From Shewanella woodyi ATCC 51908 (lineage in GTDB: Bacteria > Pseudomonadota > Gammaproteobacteria > Enterobacterales > Shewanellaceae): a stretch of DNA of 64,000 nt. Under the pieces are notes generated by a model, which was not told the origin of the DNA, searched no databases, and saw only the letters and a list, made by a program, of their open reading frames with translations. Position numbers and translations under genes: made by a program. This document shows, one piece after another, positions 34,480 through 43,870 of this stretch. Every line of letters begins with the position of its first letter. The stretch's first letter is position 1. The stretch lies in the NCBI RefSeq assembly GCF_000019525.1, contig NC_010506.1, positions 3,658,001-3,722,000 of the forward strand, given 5' to 3'.

Positions 34480-34560
34480 TAATCACTCCGCTTTCTCTTT
34501 ATTCACAACAGATGCAGTCATAGCAAGCTACAACATATTCTTCATATTACAGTTTGATCG

Positions 34561-35685
34561 CTATAACAGATCAGGATTTGCCACCTGATACATCACATGA
34601 TCATGAAAGCCCGTAATGACTCGATAATAGCCACACAGTGCTCTGTCTAATTCTGGGTCGCCACTATCCACAATTAATGGGCGCCCTTCAAGTGCTTTTA
34701 GCTTAGTTTTGGTCGCTAGGATAATAATATTCTCCTTTGTGACCCTTTTTATCAGCTCGCTGGAGAGTTGTTGGTTGCCCCGCCCTAATATATGGCCTTG
34801 ACCGCCAATTAAGGTGATCACCAATTTTACAGGCTGATCTAAGGTTTGTTCAAGCAGCTGTGCAGCGCTGAGATCAGATGCCACTAACTCTCTGTCTCGT
34901 ACCAAGTCGACACCAAGTAGGGTGTTGTCCAGTTGAAGTTCATCCATAACAGCCGCAACAGTGGTACCTGAGCCCATGATATACAGCTCATCTTCCATGG
35001 TATCGAGCACTTCAGCGGCAATATCGAGTAGCACCAGCTCATCCACTTCGACCCCGCCCATTTTCACCGACTGAATATACCTCGGCTCAGCAGGCACAAG
35101 CATCTCACCAAAACGGCGTGCTTTAACTATCCCCTGTCTAAATGCGGTTTCATCGATATCCATCACATCAGCATTCATCAGGCTGACAAGCTCACCATCA
35201 AGCAGCATCTTCACCACAGTTCCCGATGCGTGCGGAGTGATCCCATATACTCCCGAGTGGATCTTTACCCCTGCGGGTACGCCAAGGACAGGCAAATCAT
35301 CACCAGCGACTTCATAGATATCACGCGCAGTTCCATCTCCACCAGCAAACAGAAGTAGATCCAGCGTCTCCTCCAAGAGCACCTTTACCACAGCTTGAGT
35401 ATCAGTGGCTTCCGTCTCTTCACCAACCCTATGAACTACCCTGACACCAAACCCCATCTCTTTGGCTAAACTCTCGCCCATAGAGCCTGACGCCGTAATG
35501 ATCTCAATCCGATCTCGATAGGGTAAAATAACCTCTAGCGCTTGTTGCATTCGCAGATGAGATTTAGGTTTTGCTCCTCGAGCAAGTGCTTCATCAGCCA
35601 CACCATCGCTGCCTTTTAATGCAACGCTTCCCCCTAAACCTGCCAAGGGGTTGATGATCAAACCTAAACGAAATCGAATTGTCAT
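34561..35685 (-). CDS. ATP-NAD kinase-like protein
   Basis: A 374-aa protein of the ATP-NAD/AcoX kinase group. The NAD-kinase motif is FAGGDGTARDIYEV near residue 115, with GVPAGVKIHSGVYGITP after it and GLIINPLAGLGGSVALKGSDG at the start. This is a longer relative of NadK whose substrate is uncertain. It lies 30 bases upstream-to-downstream from the MFS gene on the same strand, so they may be co-transcribed. Confidence 0.85.
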   Translation of the reverse strand: MTIRFRLGLIINPLAGLGGSVALKGSDGVADEALARGAKPKSHLRMQQALEVILPYRDRIEIITASGSMGESLAKEMGFGVRVVHRVGEETEATDTQAVVKVLLEETLDLLLFAGGDGTARDIYEVAGDDLPVLGVPAGVKIHSGVYGITPHASGTVVKMLLDGELVSLMNADVMDIDETAFRQGIVKARRFGEMLVPAEPRYIQSVKMGGVEVDELVLLDIAAEVLDTMEDELYIMGSGTTVAAVMDELQLDNTLLGVDLVRDRELVASDLSAAQLLEQTLDQPVKLVITLIGGQGHILGRGNQQLSSELIKRVTKENIIILATKTKLKALEGRPLIVDSGDPELDRALCGYYRVITGFHDHVMYQVANPDLL

Positions 35686-35715
35686 TGAGTATCCTTGTTC
35701 AACTAAAAATAAAGC

Positions 35716-36885
35716 CTACACTTCACCAGTACGTTTATCGGAGCCTGGGATAAAAAAGATGGCTAACATGGCGATAAATGCACAAACTGATGCAACCACC
35801 CAAGCCAGTGATGCACCTGACCCATCACCCCATATCATGCCACAAAGCCAAGTTCCTAGCGCGCCACCAACCCCAAAGCTCAAACTTGCATATAACGCTT
35901 GGCCTTTACTACGATGGCTAATGTCAAAGTGTCGATGCACAAACTGAATAGACGCCGCATGCACCAAGCCAAAGGTAAAGGCATGCAGCAATTGACTCAC
36001 ACCTAACAAAAGGTAACTTTCGACAAAAAAAGCCATAAGTAGCCAGCGAACAGCGGTAAAACCTAAACTCACGATTAAGAGTCGATTAACGCCATAACGA
36101 CCTAATAGACGGGGCGCCAACATAAACATTAAGATCTCAGCAAGAACCCCAAAAGCCACATAGATCCCAGCAACGGCTTCGCTGTAACCAGATTGTTTAA
36201 GATACAGAACAAAAAAACCATAAAATGGGCCAGCACTCATCTGCAATAATGTTGCTGAAAGCAGAAACCAAAATAGCGCTTTATCTAGCACTAACTTAGG
36301 GGTTTCAGCTCGCTTTTTAGTTACCACTTTATCCGATGGTAGCGGTAACGCACTTAAGAGCAAGCCAATAAACAACGCCATGCCCACATAAGGTAAAACT
36401 TCAGTGCCCCAGGCGCTGATAGCAAAACCAACCCCCACTACAAAAACCAGATACCCTAAACTACCAAAACTACGTATGGCACCATAACGAGAGGTGTTTT
36501 CTCCAAGCGTCTCTAAGGTTATCACCTCTAACTGAGCTAAGATGGCATTCCAGAAAAAAGTATAGATAGTCAAACTTATCGCCAGATAGGTGAAGCTACC
36601 GTTATAGAAGAAAGTGAGGTAACTCACCGCAGCAGCTGCGGCCCCCCACTTTACCAACTGAGCCCGCATACCCGTTTTATCCGCCACCATGGCCCAGATG
36701 TTAGGTGCAACAATGCGCGTCGCCATCAAAATAGCCAACAGAAAACCTATCTCTTGGGGGTTAAATCCACGGTTTTCAAAAAAGACGCCAAGGTATGGCA
36801 CCATCACGCCTAAAATGGCAAAAAAGAAAAAATAACAGGCGCTTATCCAACGCAACTGTGTGCTAACCTGAGCGGTTTGATTCAT
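35716..36885 (-). CDS. MFS transporter, HcaT/nucleoside-symporter-like
   Basis: A 389-aa inner-membrane protein with about 12 hydrophobic helices. The opening WISACYFFFFAILGVMVPYLGVFFENRGFNPQEIGFLLAI and the mid segment FWNAILAQLEVITLETLGENTSRYGAIRSFGSLGYL fit the HcaT-like (3-phenylpropionate transporter-like) branch of the major facilitator superfamily. Substrate unknown. A similar MFS gene (yfcJ, different branch) lies in the same E. coli neighbourhood, so caution over naming is warranted. Confidence 0.82.
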   Translation of the reverse strand: MNQTAQVSTQLRWISACYFFFFAILGVMVPYLGVFFENRGFNPQEIGFLLAILMATRIVAPNIWAMVADKTGMRAQLVKWGAAAAAVSYLTFFYNGSFTYLAISLTIYTFFWNAILAQLEVITLETLGENTSRYGAIRSFGSLGYLVFVVGVGFAISAWGTEVLPYVGMALFIGLLLSALPLPSDKVVTKKRAETPKLVLDKALFWFLLSATLLQMSAGPFYGFFVLYLKQSGYSEAVAGIYVAFGVLAEILMFMLAPRLLGRYGVNRLLIVSLGFTAVRWLLMAFFVESYLLLGVSQLLHAFTFGLVHAASIQFVHRHFDISHRSKGQALYASLSFGVGGALGTWLCGMIWGDGSGASLAWVVASVCAFIAMLAIFFIPGSDKRTGEV

Positions 36886-36980
36886 TGGGCTATATCTAAG
36901 AAAAAGAGTCGCGCTATTTTAGCCTCATGGCGTTGAAACTGTAAGTGATGTTTAAAAAATAATTCGTGAAAAAAGACAGT

Positions 36981-37005
36981 AAAAAAGGCGCCTAAAGCGC
37001 CTTTT
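36981..37005 (-). terminator. Terminator after aroC
   Basis: AAAAGGCGC pairs with GCGCCTTTT (9 bp, loop CTAAA). On the minus strand the stem is followed by a T run. It lies 10 bases after the aroC stop and upstream of the MFS gene. Confidence 0.85.
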
Positions 37006-37014
37006 CTCAATCAA

Positions 37015-38109
37015 CTAACGCATACCAATAGTCGGAGTTTGACTATTCACATCCATATTTTGAGCTCTGTGTCTCAACAGATGGTCCATTAGCACAATTG
37101 CCAACATGGCTTCAGCGATAGGTACTGCGCGGATCCCCACACAAGGATCATGACGACCTTTAGTGACAACCTCAGCAATCTCCCCTTGGGCAGTGATGCT
37201 TTCACCTGGGATGCTGATGCTGGATGTGGGCTTCATGGCAATATGAGCCACAATAGGCTGACCGGAAGAGATCCCGCCTAAAATACCGCCGGCATGGTTA
37301 GAAGCAAACCCCTCTGGAGACATCAAGTCTCTGTGTTCAGACCCTTTTTGAGTAACAACCTCAAAACCATCGCCAATCTCGACCCCTTTTACGGCATTAA
37401 TACCCATTAGGGCATGGGCGATGTCTGCATCTAGCCTATCGAACACAGGCTCTCCCAACCCTACAGGCACACCAGTGGCAACCACGCTGACTTTAGCACC
37501 AACAGAATCACCGCTCTTCTTGAGATCTCTCATATACTCGTCGAGTTCATCAAGTTTTGATGGATCAGGGAAGAAAAAAGCATTCTGTTCAATCTGAGAA
37601 AAATCTAAGGCCTCAGCCTTAATCGGACCAAGTTGTGAAAGGAAACCATTTATCTCTATACCGTGAACTTGCTTAAGGTACTTTTTAGCCACAGCGCCAG
37701 CTGCAACACGCATGGCAGTTTCACGTGCAGATGAGCGGCCACCACCACGGTAATCTCTTAATCCATATTTTTGCTGGTAAGTATAATCCGCATGCCCTGG
37801 ACGGAATAGATCTTTAATGTTTGAGTAGTCTTTACTGCGCTGATCCGTATTTTCAATCATTAAACCGATTGATGTGCCCGTCGTTTTACCTTCAAAGATC
37901 CCGGATAACACACGAACTTCGTCAGGCTCTCGCCTTGCAGTGGTGTAACGTGAAGTACCTGGACGTCGACGATCTAGGTCGTGCTGCATATCTGCTTCAT
38001 TGAGTTCTAGCCCAGGAGGACACCCATCAATAATACAGCCTAAAGCGACACCATGGCTTTCACCAAATGTTGTCACCACGAAATTTTGACCAATACTGTT
38101 TCCCGACAT
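37015..38109 (-). CDS. aroC: Chorismate synthase
   Basis: A 364-aa enzyme that converts EPSP to chorismate, using reduced FMN, in the shikimate pathway. Signatures are present: [19 protein letters not shown] near the N-terminus, the [35 protein letters not shown] core and GGISSGQPI. Next to prmB as in E. coli, but separated by a strong terminator, so it has its own promoter. Confidence 0.96.
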   Translation of the reverse strand: MSGNSIGQNFVVTTFGESHGVALGCIIDGCPPGLELNEADMQHDLDRRRPGTSRYTTARREPDEVRVLSGIFEGKTTGTSIGLMIENTDQRSKDYSNIKDLFRPGHADYTYQQKYGLRDYRGGGRSSARETAMRVAAGAVAKKYLKQVHGIEINGFLSQLGPIKAEALDFSQIEQNAFFFPDPSKLDELDEYMRDLKKSGDSVGAKVSVVATGVPVGLGEPVFDRLDADIAHALMGINAVKGVEIGDGFEVVTQKGSEHRDLMSPEGFASNHAGGILGGISSGQPIVAHIAMKPTSSISIPGESITAQGEIAEVVTKGRHDPCVGIRAVPIAEAMLAIVLMDHLLRHRAQNMDVNSQTPTIGMR

Positions 38110-38198
38110 CCTATTTCTACACCTTTTACTGTTATTGACATACTCAAAAAAAATACACCACCTGAGATTAGCCCATATGCGCTTTGAGTAACAGAATT

Positions 38199-38230
38199 AA
38201 AAAAGGCTAACTTATTCGTTAGCCTTTTTT
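38199..38230. terminator. Strong bidirectional terminator between prmB and aroC
   Basis: A perfect 13-bp stem, AAAAAAGGCTAAC with GTTAGCCTTTTTT, loop TTATTC. It ends prmB (leftward) and isolates aroC. Confidence 0.92.
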
Positions 38231-38256
38231 ATCACCAGTGAACTCAATGACCTCTA

Positions 38257-39201
38257 TTATTCGCTGTCTTTATAGATAGCAAACACAGAGCCATGTTCAA
38301 GGAGTTGATCTCGAGTTAACACAAACACACCGTCACCGCCATGTTCGAAGCTTACCCAAGTAAACGGAACATCTGGGAACTGCTCGGCAAGGTGCACCAT
38401 AGAGTTACCCACCTCTACCACAAGCAAGCCGTCTTCGGTCAGGTAATCGGCTGCATTCGCCAAAATACGCTTAGTTAAATCTAGCCCATCACGGCCTGAC
38501 GCCAAGCCAATCTCTGGCTCATGATGATACTCTTCAGGCATATCATCAATATCTTCAGCATCGACATAAGGAGGATTAGATACGATAAGATCGTAATGAG
38601 GTCCTTTAGGGATGGCAGAGAAAAGGTTCGACTCAATAGGGAAAACCCGATCCATCACGCCTAAGGTTTCAATATTTATCTGTGCAACCTCAAGTGCATC
38701 TTCGCTGATATCTAAAGCATCAACTTCCGCTTCATCGAACTCATAAGCACAAGCAATCGCAATACATGCACTGCCAGTACACAGATCTAACACCCGGTTG
38801 ACTGGTTTATTGTAAAGCCAAGGGCTAAATCGATTTGCAATCATCTCTGCAATTGGCGAGCGAGGTACAAGTACACGCTCATCAACATAAAACTGCAGGC
38901 CGGCAAACATCGCTTTGTTAGTAAGATATGGGACTGGTAGACGCTCTCTTACCCTTCTAAGGATAAGCTCAACAATTTTGTGCTTCTCACTACTGGTTAG
39001 GTTTGAGTGTATCACTTGCTGACCAATCTCTTCAGGTAGGTGCAGCGCATGAAAGACTAATGCAATCGCTTCATCCCACGCGTTATCAGTGCCGTGACCA
39101 TAATATATATTTGCATCGTTAAAACGACTGACGCTCCAACGTAACATATCGCCAATGGTGCGCAGCTCTGTCACAGCTTCATCTACAAAAATCTTATCCA
39201 A
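38257..39201 (-). CDS. prmB: Ribosomal protein uL3 glutamine methyltransferase
   Basis: A 314-aa SAM-dependent enzyme that methylates a glutamine of ribosomal protein L3. SAM motif [19 protein letters not shown] and substrate motif [38 protein letters not shown] are both clear. The neighbourhood aroC-prmB-smrB separates it from its paralogue PrmC. Divergent from smrB. Confidence 0.94.
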   Translation of the reverse strand: MDKIFVDEAVTELRTIGDMLRWSVSRFNDANIYYGHGTDNAWDEAIALVFHALHLPEEIGQQVIHSNLTSSEKHKIVELILRRVRERLPVPYLTNKAMFAGLQFYVDERVLVPRSPIAEMIANRFSPWLYNKPVNRVLDLCTGSACIAIACAYEFDEAEVDALDISEDALEVAQINIETLGVMDRVFPIESNLFSAIPKGPHYDLIVSNPPYVDAEDIDDMPEEYHHEPEIGLASGRDGLDLTKRILANAADYLTEDGLLVVEVGNSMVHLAEQFPDVPFTWVSFEHGGDGVFVLTRDQLLEHGSVFAIYKDSE

Positions 39202-39324
39202 AACTTACTCCAGCATAATAATTCTGCTCCATTGTAACTGAACTCTATTCATATGGCATCGGATTCAATAAAATAGAGGGACAAATAGAAAACTAATGCG
39301 CATGAATTTAAAGAACACAGTGAT

Positions 39325-39855
39325 ATGAATATGAAAAAAGATACCGAAGATGCAGATCTGTTTTCTACCTTAACGGAAGGGATCAAACCTTTTAAGCAGA
39401 ATAAACGTCACTTCACTGCACCACAAAAAGACAAGAAGCAGCTTGAAGAGAAAGAGCAGCAGCTTCATGCCGACAGTTATTTTTCAGATACGTATCAGCC
39501 ACACCTCCCCAGTGAAGGTGCCATGCGTTGGAATCGTGATGATATAGACAGTTTCGAGGTTAAGCGTCTTAGGCGAGGAGATTATCAGCCAGATCTATTA
39601 CTGGATCTACATGGAATGCGACAATCGGAAGCCAAACTCGAACTGGCAGCCCTAATCCAAGCCTGTATAAAGCAACAGATACATTGCTGTTGTGTGATGC
39701 ATGGACACGGTACGGGAATTTTAAAACAGAATATTCCCATGTGGCTAGCTCAGCACCCCCATGTAATGGCTTTTCATAAGGCCCCCAAAGAGTGGGGAGG
39801 CGATGCAGCTTTACTGGTGTTAATTGATATTGGCGATCAGCCCTACAGAAGGTAA
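39325..39855 (+). CDS. smrB: Smr-domain ribosome-rescue endonuclease SmrB
   Basis: A 176-aa protein with an unstructured charged N-terminus and a C-terminal Smr domain: [20 protein letters not shown] and [44 protein letters not shown]. The DLHG and HGHG motifs hold the catalytic residues. SmrB cleaves mRNA between collided ribosomes in E. coli. Two close ATGs (39325, 39331) are possible starts. Divergent from prmB, as expected. Confidence 0.92.
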   Translation: MNMKKDTEDADLFSTLTEGIKPFKQNKRHFTAPQKDKKQLEEKEQQLHADSYFSDTYQPHLPSEGAMRWNRDDIDSFEVKRLRRGDYQPDLLLDLHGMRQSEAKLELAALIQACIKQQIHCCCVMHGHGTGILKQNIPMWLAQHPHVMAFHKAPKEWGGDAALLVLIDIGDQPYRR

Positions 39856-39973
39856 TAAGCGTAAGTTTCGAGCTAAAGGCAAAACAGCGAGCCACAAGAC
39901 AAACACAGGACAAAGAGATCTCGAAAGTTTTCTGCCATAACTAACAGGTCTCTTGCCCCGCTTGTCGCTCAGA

Positions 39974-40444
39974 TTAGCTTATGGAGTGGGGGGTATGCTG
40001 CCAGATTAAGCTGCACTGCTCCCCATGCTTATCAATAAGCGCCAGTCCGGAAGTGGCAAACAGTGGGGGCTCAACGCCTCGCACGAGTTCACTCACCATG
40101 TAACCTAATAGCGGCATATGGGCAATGACTAACACATTATCCGCTTTATACTGTTCAGCATAAGCTAAGGTCAGGTCTGCCGCAGTACTTGGATCTGACG
40201 ACGGTGTTAGATCATCTAACACCAACCACTTCCTTGGCTCTGGAAAATGTTTACTCACCTCTTGCCAACTTTGCTGGGCACGCAGATAAGGACTCACCAG
40301 CACAAGATCAAACTCAGTCACGGACTTAGCCAACCAGTTACTCATCTCACAGGTGTGATAACGACCAGTGTCTGTTAAAGTTCGCTCTCTGTCTGAATGG
40401 GCAAGATAGCTTGCTTCACCATGACGCATTAAAAATAGCTGCAT
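39974..40444 (-). CDS. sixA: SixA-type phosphohistidine phosphatase
   Basis: A histidine phosphatase of about 156 aa with the RHG motif (MQLFLMRHGEASYLAHSDRERTLTDTG) and the later conserved histidine in NVLVIAHMPLLGYM. SixA removes phosphate from phosphohistidine proteins such as PtsO/NPr or ArcB-type kinases. I choose the ATG at 40444, preceded by GAGAGTGGT. The frame extends upstream to 40486 but the RHG motif then sits too far in. Backbone gene beside smrB, as in E. coli. Confidence 0.88.
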   Translation of the reverse strand: MQLFLMRHGEASYLAHSDRERTLTDTGRYHTCEMSNWLAKSVTEFDLVLVSPYLRAQQSWQEVSKHFPEPRKWLVLDDLTPSSDPSTAADLTLAYAEQYKADNVLVIAHMPLLGYMVSELVRGVEPPLFATSGLALIDKHGEQCSLIWQHTPHSIS

Positions 40445-40673
40445 ACCACTCTCGCTACTCATTATTATTATCTTTATATTGCACATTGTAGCCCTAAATC
40501 TCGTTGGGAAAAACCTAAACTAAGTTATTAATTAGTCGAATAGACCATGAGATATTTGCCAAACACATCGAAGGAGCCCAATATGTATTACCTGTGCTGG
40601 AGAATGTGTTTGGCTATGGGAACATTTTATACCTTGGCAGTAACAAAAAGCGCCTGAACATGGAGTTTGCTAG

Positions 40674-43463
40674 TTGAGTGAATCTTTACAAATAATCAAA
40701 AGCCCCAATGATCATCGTCACTATCAATACCTTGCATTAGACAATAACTTGTCGGTATTACTGGTCGAAGATAAATTGGCTAACCAAGCTGCCGCCTCTA
40801 TGGCTGTCAATGTCGGCCATTTTGACGATCCTGTTTCGCGTCCAGGTATGGCGCACTTTTTAGAGCATATGCTTTTTTTAGGTACAGAAAAGTTTCCAGA
40901 CTCAGGCGAGTACCACGCCTTTATTAATCAGCACGGTGGCAGTAATAACGCGTGGACAGGAACAGAGCAAACTAATTTTTTCTTCAGTATCGATGCCGAT
41001 GTATTCGAAGAATCATTGGATAGATTCAGCCAATTTTTTATTGCGCCGCTCTTCAACCAAGATCTGGTCGACAGGGAGCGACATGCCATCGAGTCTGAAT
41101 TTAGTCTTAAGCTAAAAGATGATATTCGCAGAACATACCAAGTCCAGAAGGAAACAGTCAATCCGAGTCACCCTTTCTCAAAGTTTTCAGTTGGAAATCT
41201 AGAAACTTTAAGCGGTGAGCAGTCTATATTAAGAGAGGAGTTGCTCGAGTTTTACCACAATCACTATAGCGCTAACTTGATGACCCTCTGTTTAGTCGCG
41301 CCTCTTCCTCTTCAAGAACTTGAAGTGCTGGCCAAACATTATTTTAGCGAGATTAACGATCATCAATTAACCAAGCAATACCCAAATGTACCTATTTACC
41401 AAGCAGAGCAGCTGCAAACGCGCATTAATATTATCCCAGTAAAAGATCAAAAAAGGGTTGCTATCACCTTCTCTCTTCCTGAGATAGATCCTTACTATAA
41501 ACATAAGCCTCTCACCTTTATCAGCCACCTTTTAGGTTATGAAGGCCGCGGGAGCCTGCTCTCCTACCTTAAAGATCATGGCTATGCGGTAAACTTGTCC
41601 GCTGGCGGTGGCGTCAATGGATATAACTTCAAAGATTACAACATCAGTATTCAATTAACAGAGAAAGGCGTTATCGAACTCGACACCGTTGTTGAGTGTG
41701 CCTTTGAATATATTGAACTGATAAAAACTCAAGGGATACAAGACTGGCGATACCAAGAGAGAGCTAACCTTCTCAAATTGGCATTTAAATATCAGGAGCA
41801 GATTAAGCCACTGGATTTGGCCAGCCACCTTAGTATAAATATGCACCATTATGATGTTGAAGATCTGGTATTTGGTGACTATAAGATGGAGGGCCTCAAT
41901 GTCACTGAAACCCTGATTTTGCTTAACATGATGACACCATCCAATATGCGAATTCAGATAATATCGTCTGAAATGGAGAGCAACAAACAAGCAGCTTGGT
42001 ACCATACACCCTATCAGATACAGCCCTTAGAAAAAGAGCAGCTCGAACGTTGGAGTCAGGTAAACATTCGCCCAGAGTTTGTTCTTCCTAAGCAAAACCC
42101 CTTTATCATCTCAGACTCAGTCGCAAGGGAAGAGAAAAGTCAAAACAAGGTGCCAGTCATTGTTTCTCAAGAAAATGGTTACCGAATTTGGCATAGAAAG
42201 GATGATGAGTTTAACGTGCCAAAAGGCCATATGTACCTCTCTATGGACTCGATTAAGGCCGCTTCATCCCCGAGAAACGCTGCGCTCACTCGGTTATACG
42301 TTGAGATGCTACTCGATTACCTGACTGAATATACTTATCAAGCTGAGGTGGCTGGCCTTAGTTATAATATTTACCCTCATCAAGGTGGTATCACACTGCA
42401 CCTCACCGGCTTTACCGGTAAACAAGAGGAGTTATTGGCTCTGCTTATTGAAAAAGCCAGAGAACGTAATTTTACTCAAGATAGGTTTAAGCTAATTAAA
42501 CGCCAAATTTTAAGGACTTGGTACAATCAAACCCGCGCTAAACCTATCTCGCAAATATTTACCAGTTTGACAGTATCATTACAAAAACGAAGCTATGAGC
42601 CCTCTCGAATGGCAGAGGAGCTTGAAAACATCAGCTTAGATGATCTCCATAACCATGTTAGAAGTTTTTATGAAAAAATTCATCTTGAAGGTTTAGTTTA
42701 TGGCGACTGGCTAGTCAGTGAAGTACAGACCTTAGGGAAACGACTGGAGCATATCTTATCTCTCGTTTCCTCTCCAAGCAGAGAGTCAGAGAGAGAGTTA
42801 GTAAACTTATCAGGTTACGGCACCTTAATGCGTGAGTTAATGGTCACACATCAGGACAGCAGTATCATAGTCTACTACCAAGCTGATGAATCTACTCCTG
42901 AAATGATGGCCTTGTTCAGTTTATTAAACCACACTATGTCATCGACATTTTTTCATGAGCTAAGAACCAAAAAACAGCTTGGCTATATGGTAGGAACTGG
43001 TTACCTACCTTTAAACCGATATCCTGGCATGATCTTCTATATTCAATCCCCCACATCTGGTCCACTTCAGCTACTAGAAGCCATTGACGAATTTATTGCT
43101 GATTTTAACTACGCAATCTTGCAGATAACAAATGAGCAGTGGGAGTTAACAAAACAGGGACTAATTAATCAAGTCATGGAGCATGATCCTAACTTGAAAA
43201 CACGAGGACAGAGGTATTGGTCCAGTATTGGAAATAAAGATTATGACTTTAATCAAAGAGAACTGGTTGTTGCTGAAATAGAGAAGCTGACTCGTTCAGA
43301 TCTGATTAAGTTTATGATGAAAAAGATGCGTAGTAAGCATAGCGATAGATTAGTTCTATTTACAACGGGGGAAAATCATCATCAACTTGAACGTCTAACA
43401 TCTGACAATATGATAACTGACCTTCGCAGTTTTAAAGAAAAAGCAGCAAAGTTTAACTACTAA
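40674..43463 (+). CDS. M16 (insulinase/pitrilysin-family) zinc protease
   Basis: A 929-aa peptidase with the inverted zinc motif in ARPG-type context: RPGMAHFLEHMLFLGTEKFPDSGEYHAFINQHGGSNNAWTGTEQTNFFF (HFLEH near residue 66, with the distal glutamate about 75 residues later). The second inactive half and the C-terminal substrate-gating part are present (KKQLGYMVGTGYLPLNRYPGMIFYIQSP). No signal peptide is seen, so unlike E. coli PtrA it may stay in the cytoplasm. It starts at TTG, with GGAG eight bases upstream. Degrades medium-length peptides by family analogy. Confidence 0.9.
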   Translation: MSESLQIIKSPNDHRHYQYLALDNNLSVLLVEDKLANQAAASMAVNVGHFDDPVSRPGMAHFLEHMLFLGTEKFPDSGEYHAFINQHGGSNNAWTGTEQTNFFFSIDADVFEESLDRFSQFFIAPLFNQDLVDRERHAIESEFSLKLKDDIRRTYQVQKETVNPSHPFSKFSVGNLETLSGEQSILREELLEFYHNHYSANLMTLCLVAPLPLQELEVLAKHYFSEINDHQLTKQYPNVPIYQAEQLQTRINIIPVKDQKRVAITFSLPEIDPYYKHKPLTFISHLLGYEGRGSLLSYLKDHGYAVNLSAGGGVNGYNFKDYNISIQLTEKGVIELDTVVECAFEYIELIKTQGIQDWRYQERANLLKLAFKYQEQIKPLDLASHLSINMHHYDVEDLVFGDYKMEGLNVTETLILLNMMTPSNMRIQIISSEMESNKQAAWYHTPYQIQPLEKEQLERWSQVNIRPEFVLPKQNPFIISDSVAREEKSQNKVPVIVSQENGYRIWHRKDDEFNVPKGHMYLSMDSIKAASSPRNAALTRLYVEMLLDYLTEYTYQAEVAGLSYNIYPHQGGITLHLTGFTGKQEELLALLIEKARERNFTQDRFKLIKRQILRTWYNQTRAKPISQIFTSLTVSLQKRSYEPSRMAEELENISLDDLHNHVRSFYEKIHLEGLVYGDWLVSEVQTLGKRLEHILSLVSSPSRESERELVNLSGYGTLMRELMVTHQDSSIIVYYQADESTPEMMALFSLLNHTMSSTFFHELRTKKQLGYMVGTGYLPLNRYPGMIFYIQSPTSGPLQLLEAIDEFIADFNYAILQITNEQWELTKQGLINQVMEHDPNLKTRGQRYWSSIGNKDYDFNQRELVVAEIEKLTRSDLIKFMMKKMRSKHSDRLVLFTTGENHHQLERLTSDNMITDLRSFKEKAAKFNY

Positions 43464-43870
43464 CACCTTGTTTATCCAAAACAGGGCTCTCTTCGCGCCT
43501 AAGATAAAAGCGGTTAACTAGAGACTTTCGGTTAACCGTTTCCCTTTACAGAATAACACCTTGTAAACAAAAAAATCCCATCCAATCGATAAAAATGCAT
43601 TTGCTGTACAATTATTCAGCTCTCGCTCAGTTAATATATCATTATCGAACTTGCTCACATATCAGAAGGATCCACCTAGGAAACACTAAAAAAGCCAACA
43701 TTCATGCGGTTTTGTGAGGCAAAACAGTACACAGCCCATTCTAAAAATGAAAATAGTAATAATTATCACCACTAAAACCCTGTGATACTTTGACAAACCG
43801 TTCACTTTCTGAAAAAGTAAGGTTAAGCAACTGTTGCTCCCGCATTACTGATTAATAATTAAACTAAAAA
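43464..43870. other. Intergenic region before the propeller-GGDEF-EAL gene
   Basis: About 400 bases. CGGTTAAC (43511-43518) and GTTAACCG (43531-43538) form a hairpin with TTTCCCTTT after it, a weak terminator for the protease gene. The rest is AT-rich and should hold the next promoter; no clear site was found. Confidence 0.45.
43511..43538 (+). terminator. Possible terminator of the M16 protease gene
   Basis: An 8-bp stem (CGGTTAAC / GTTAACCG) with a 12-base loop, followed by a T-rich but interrupted tail. Confidence 0.4.
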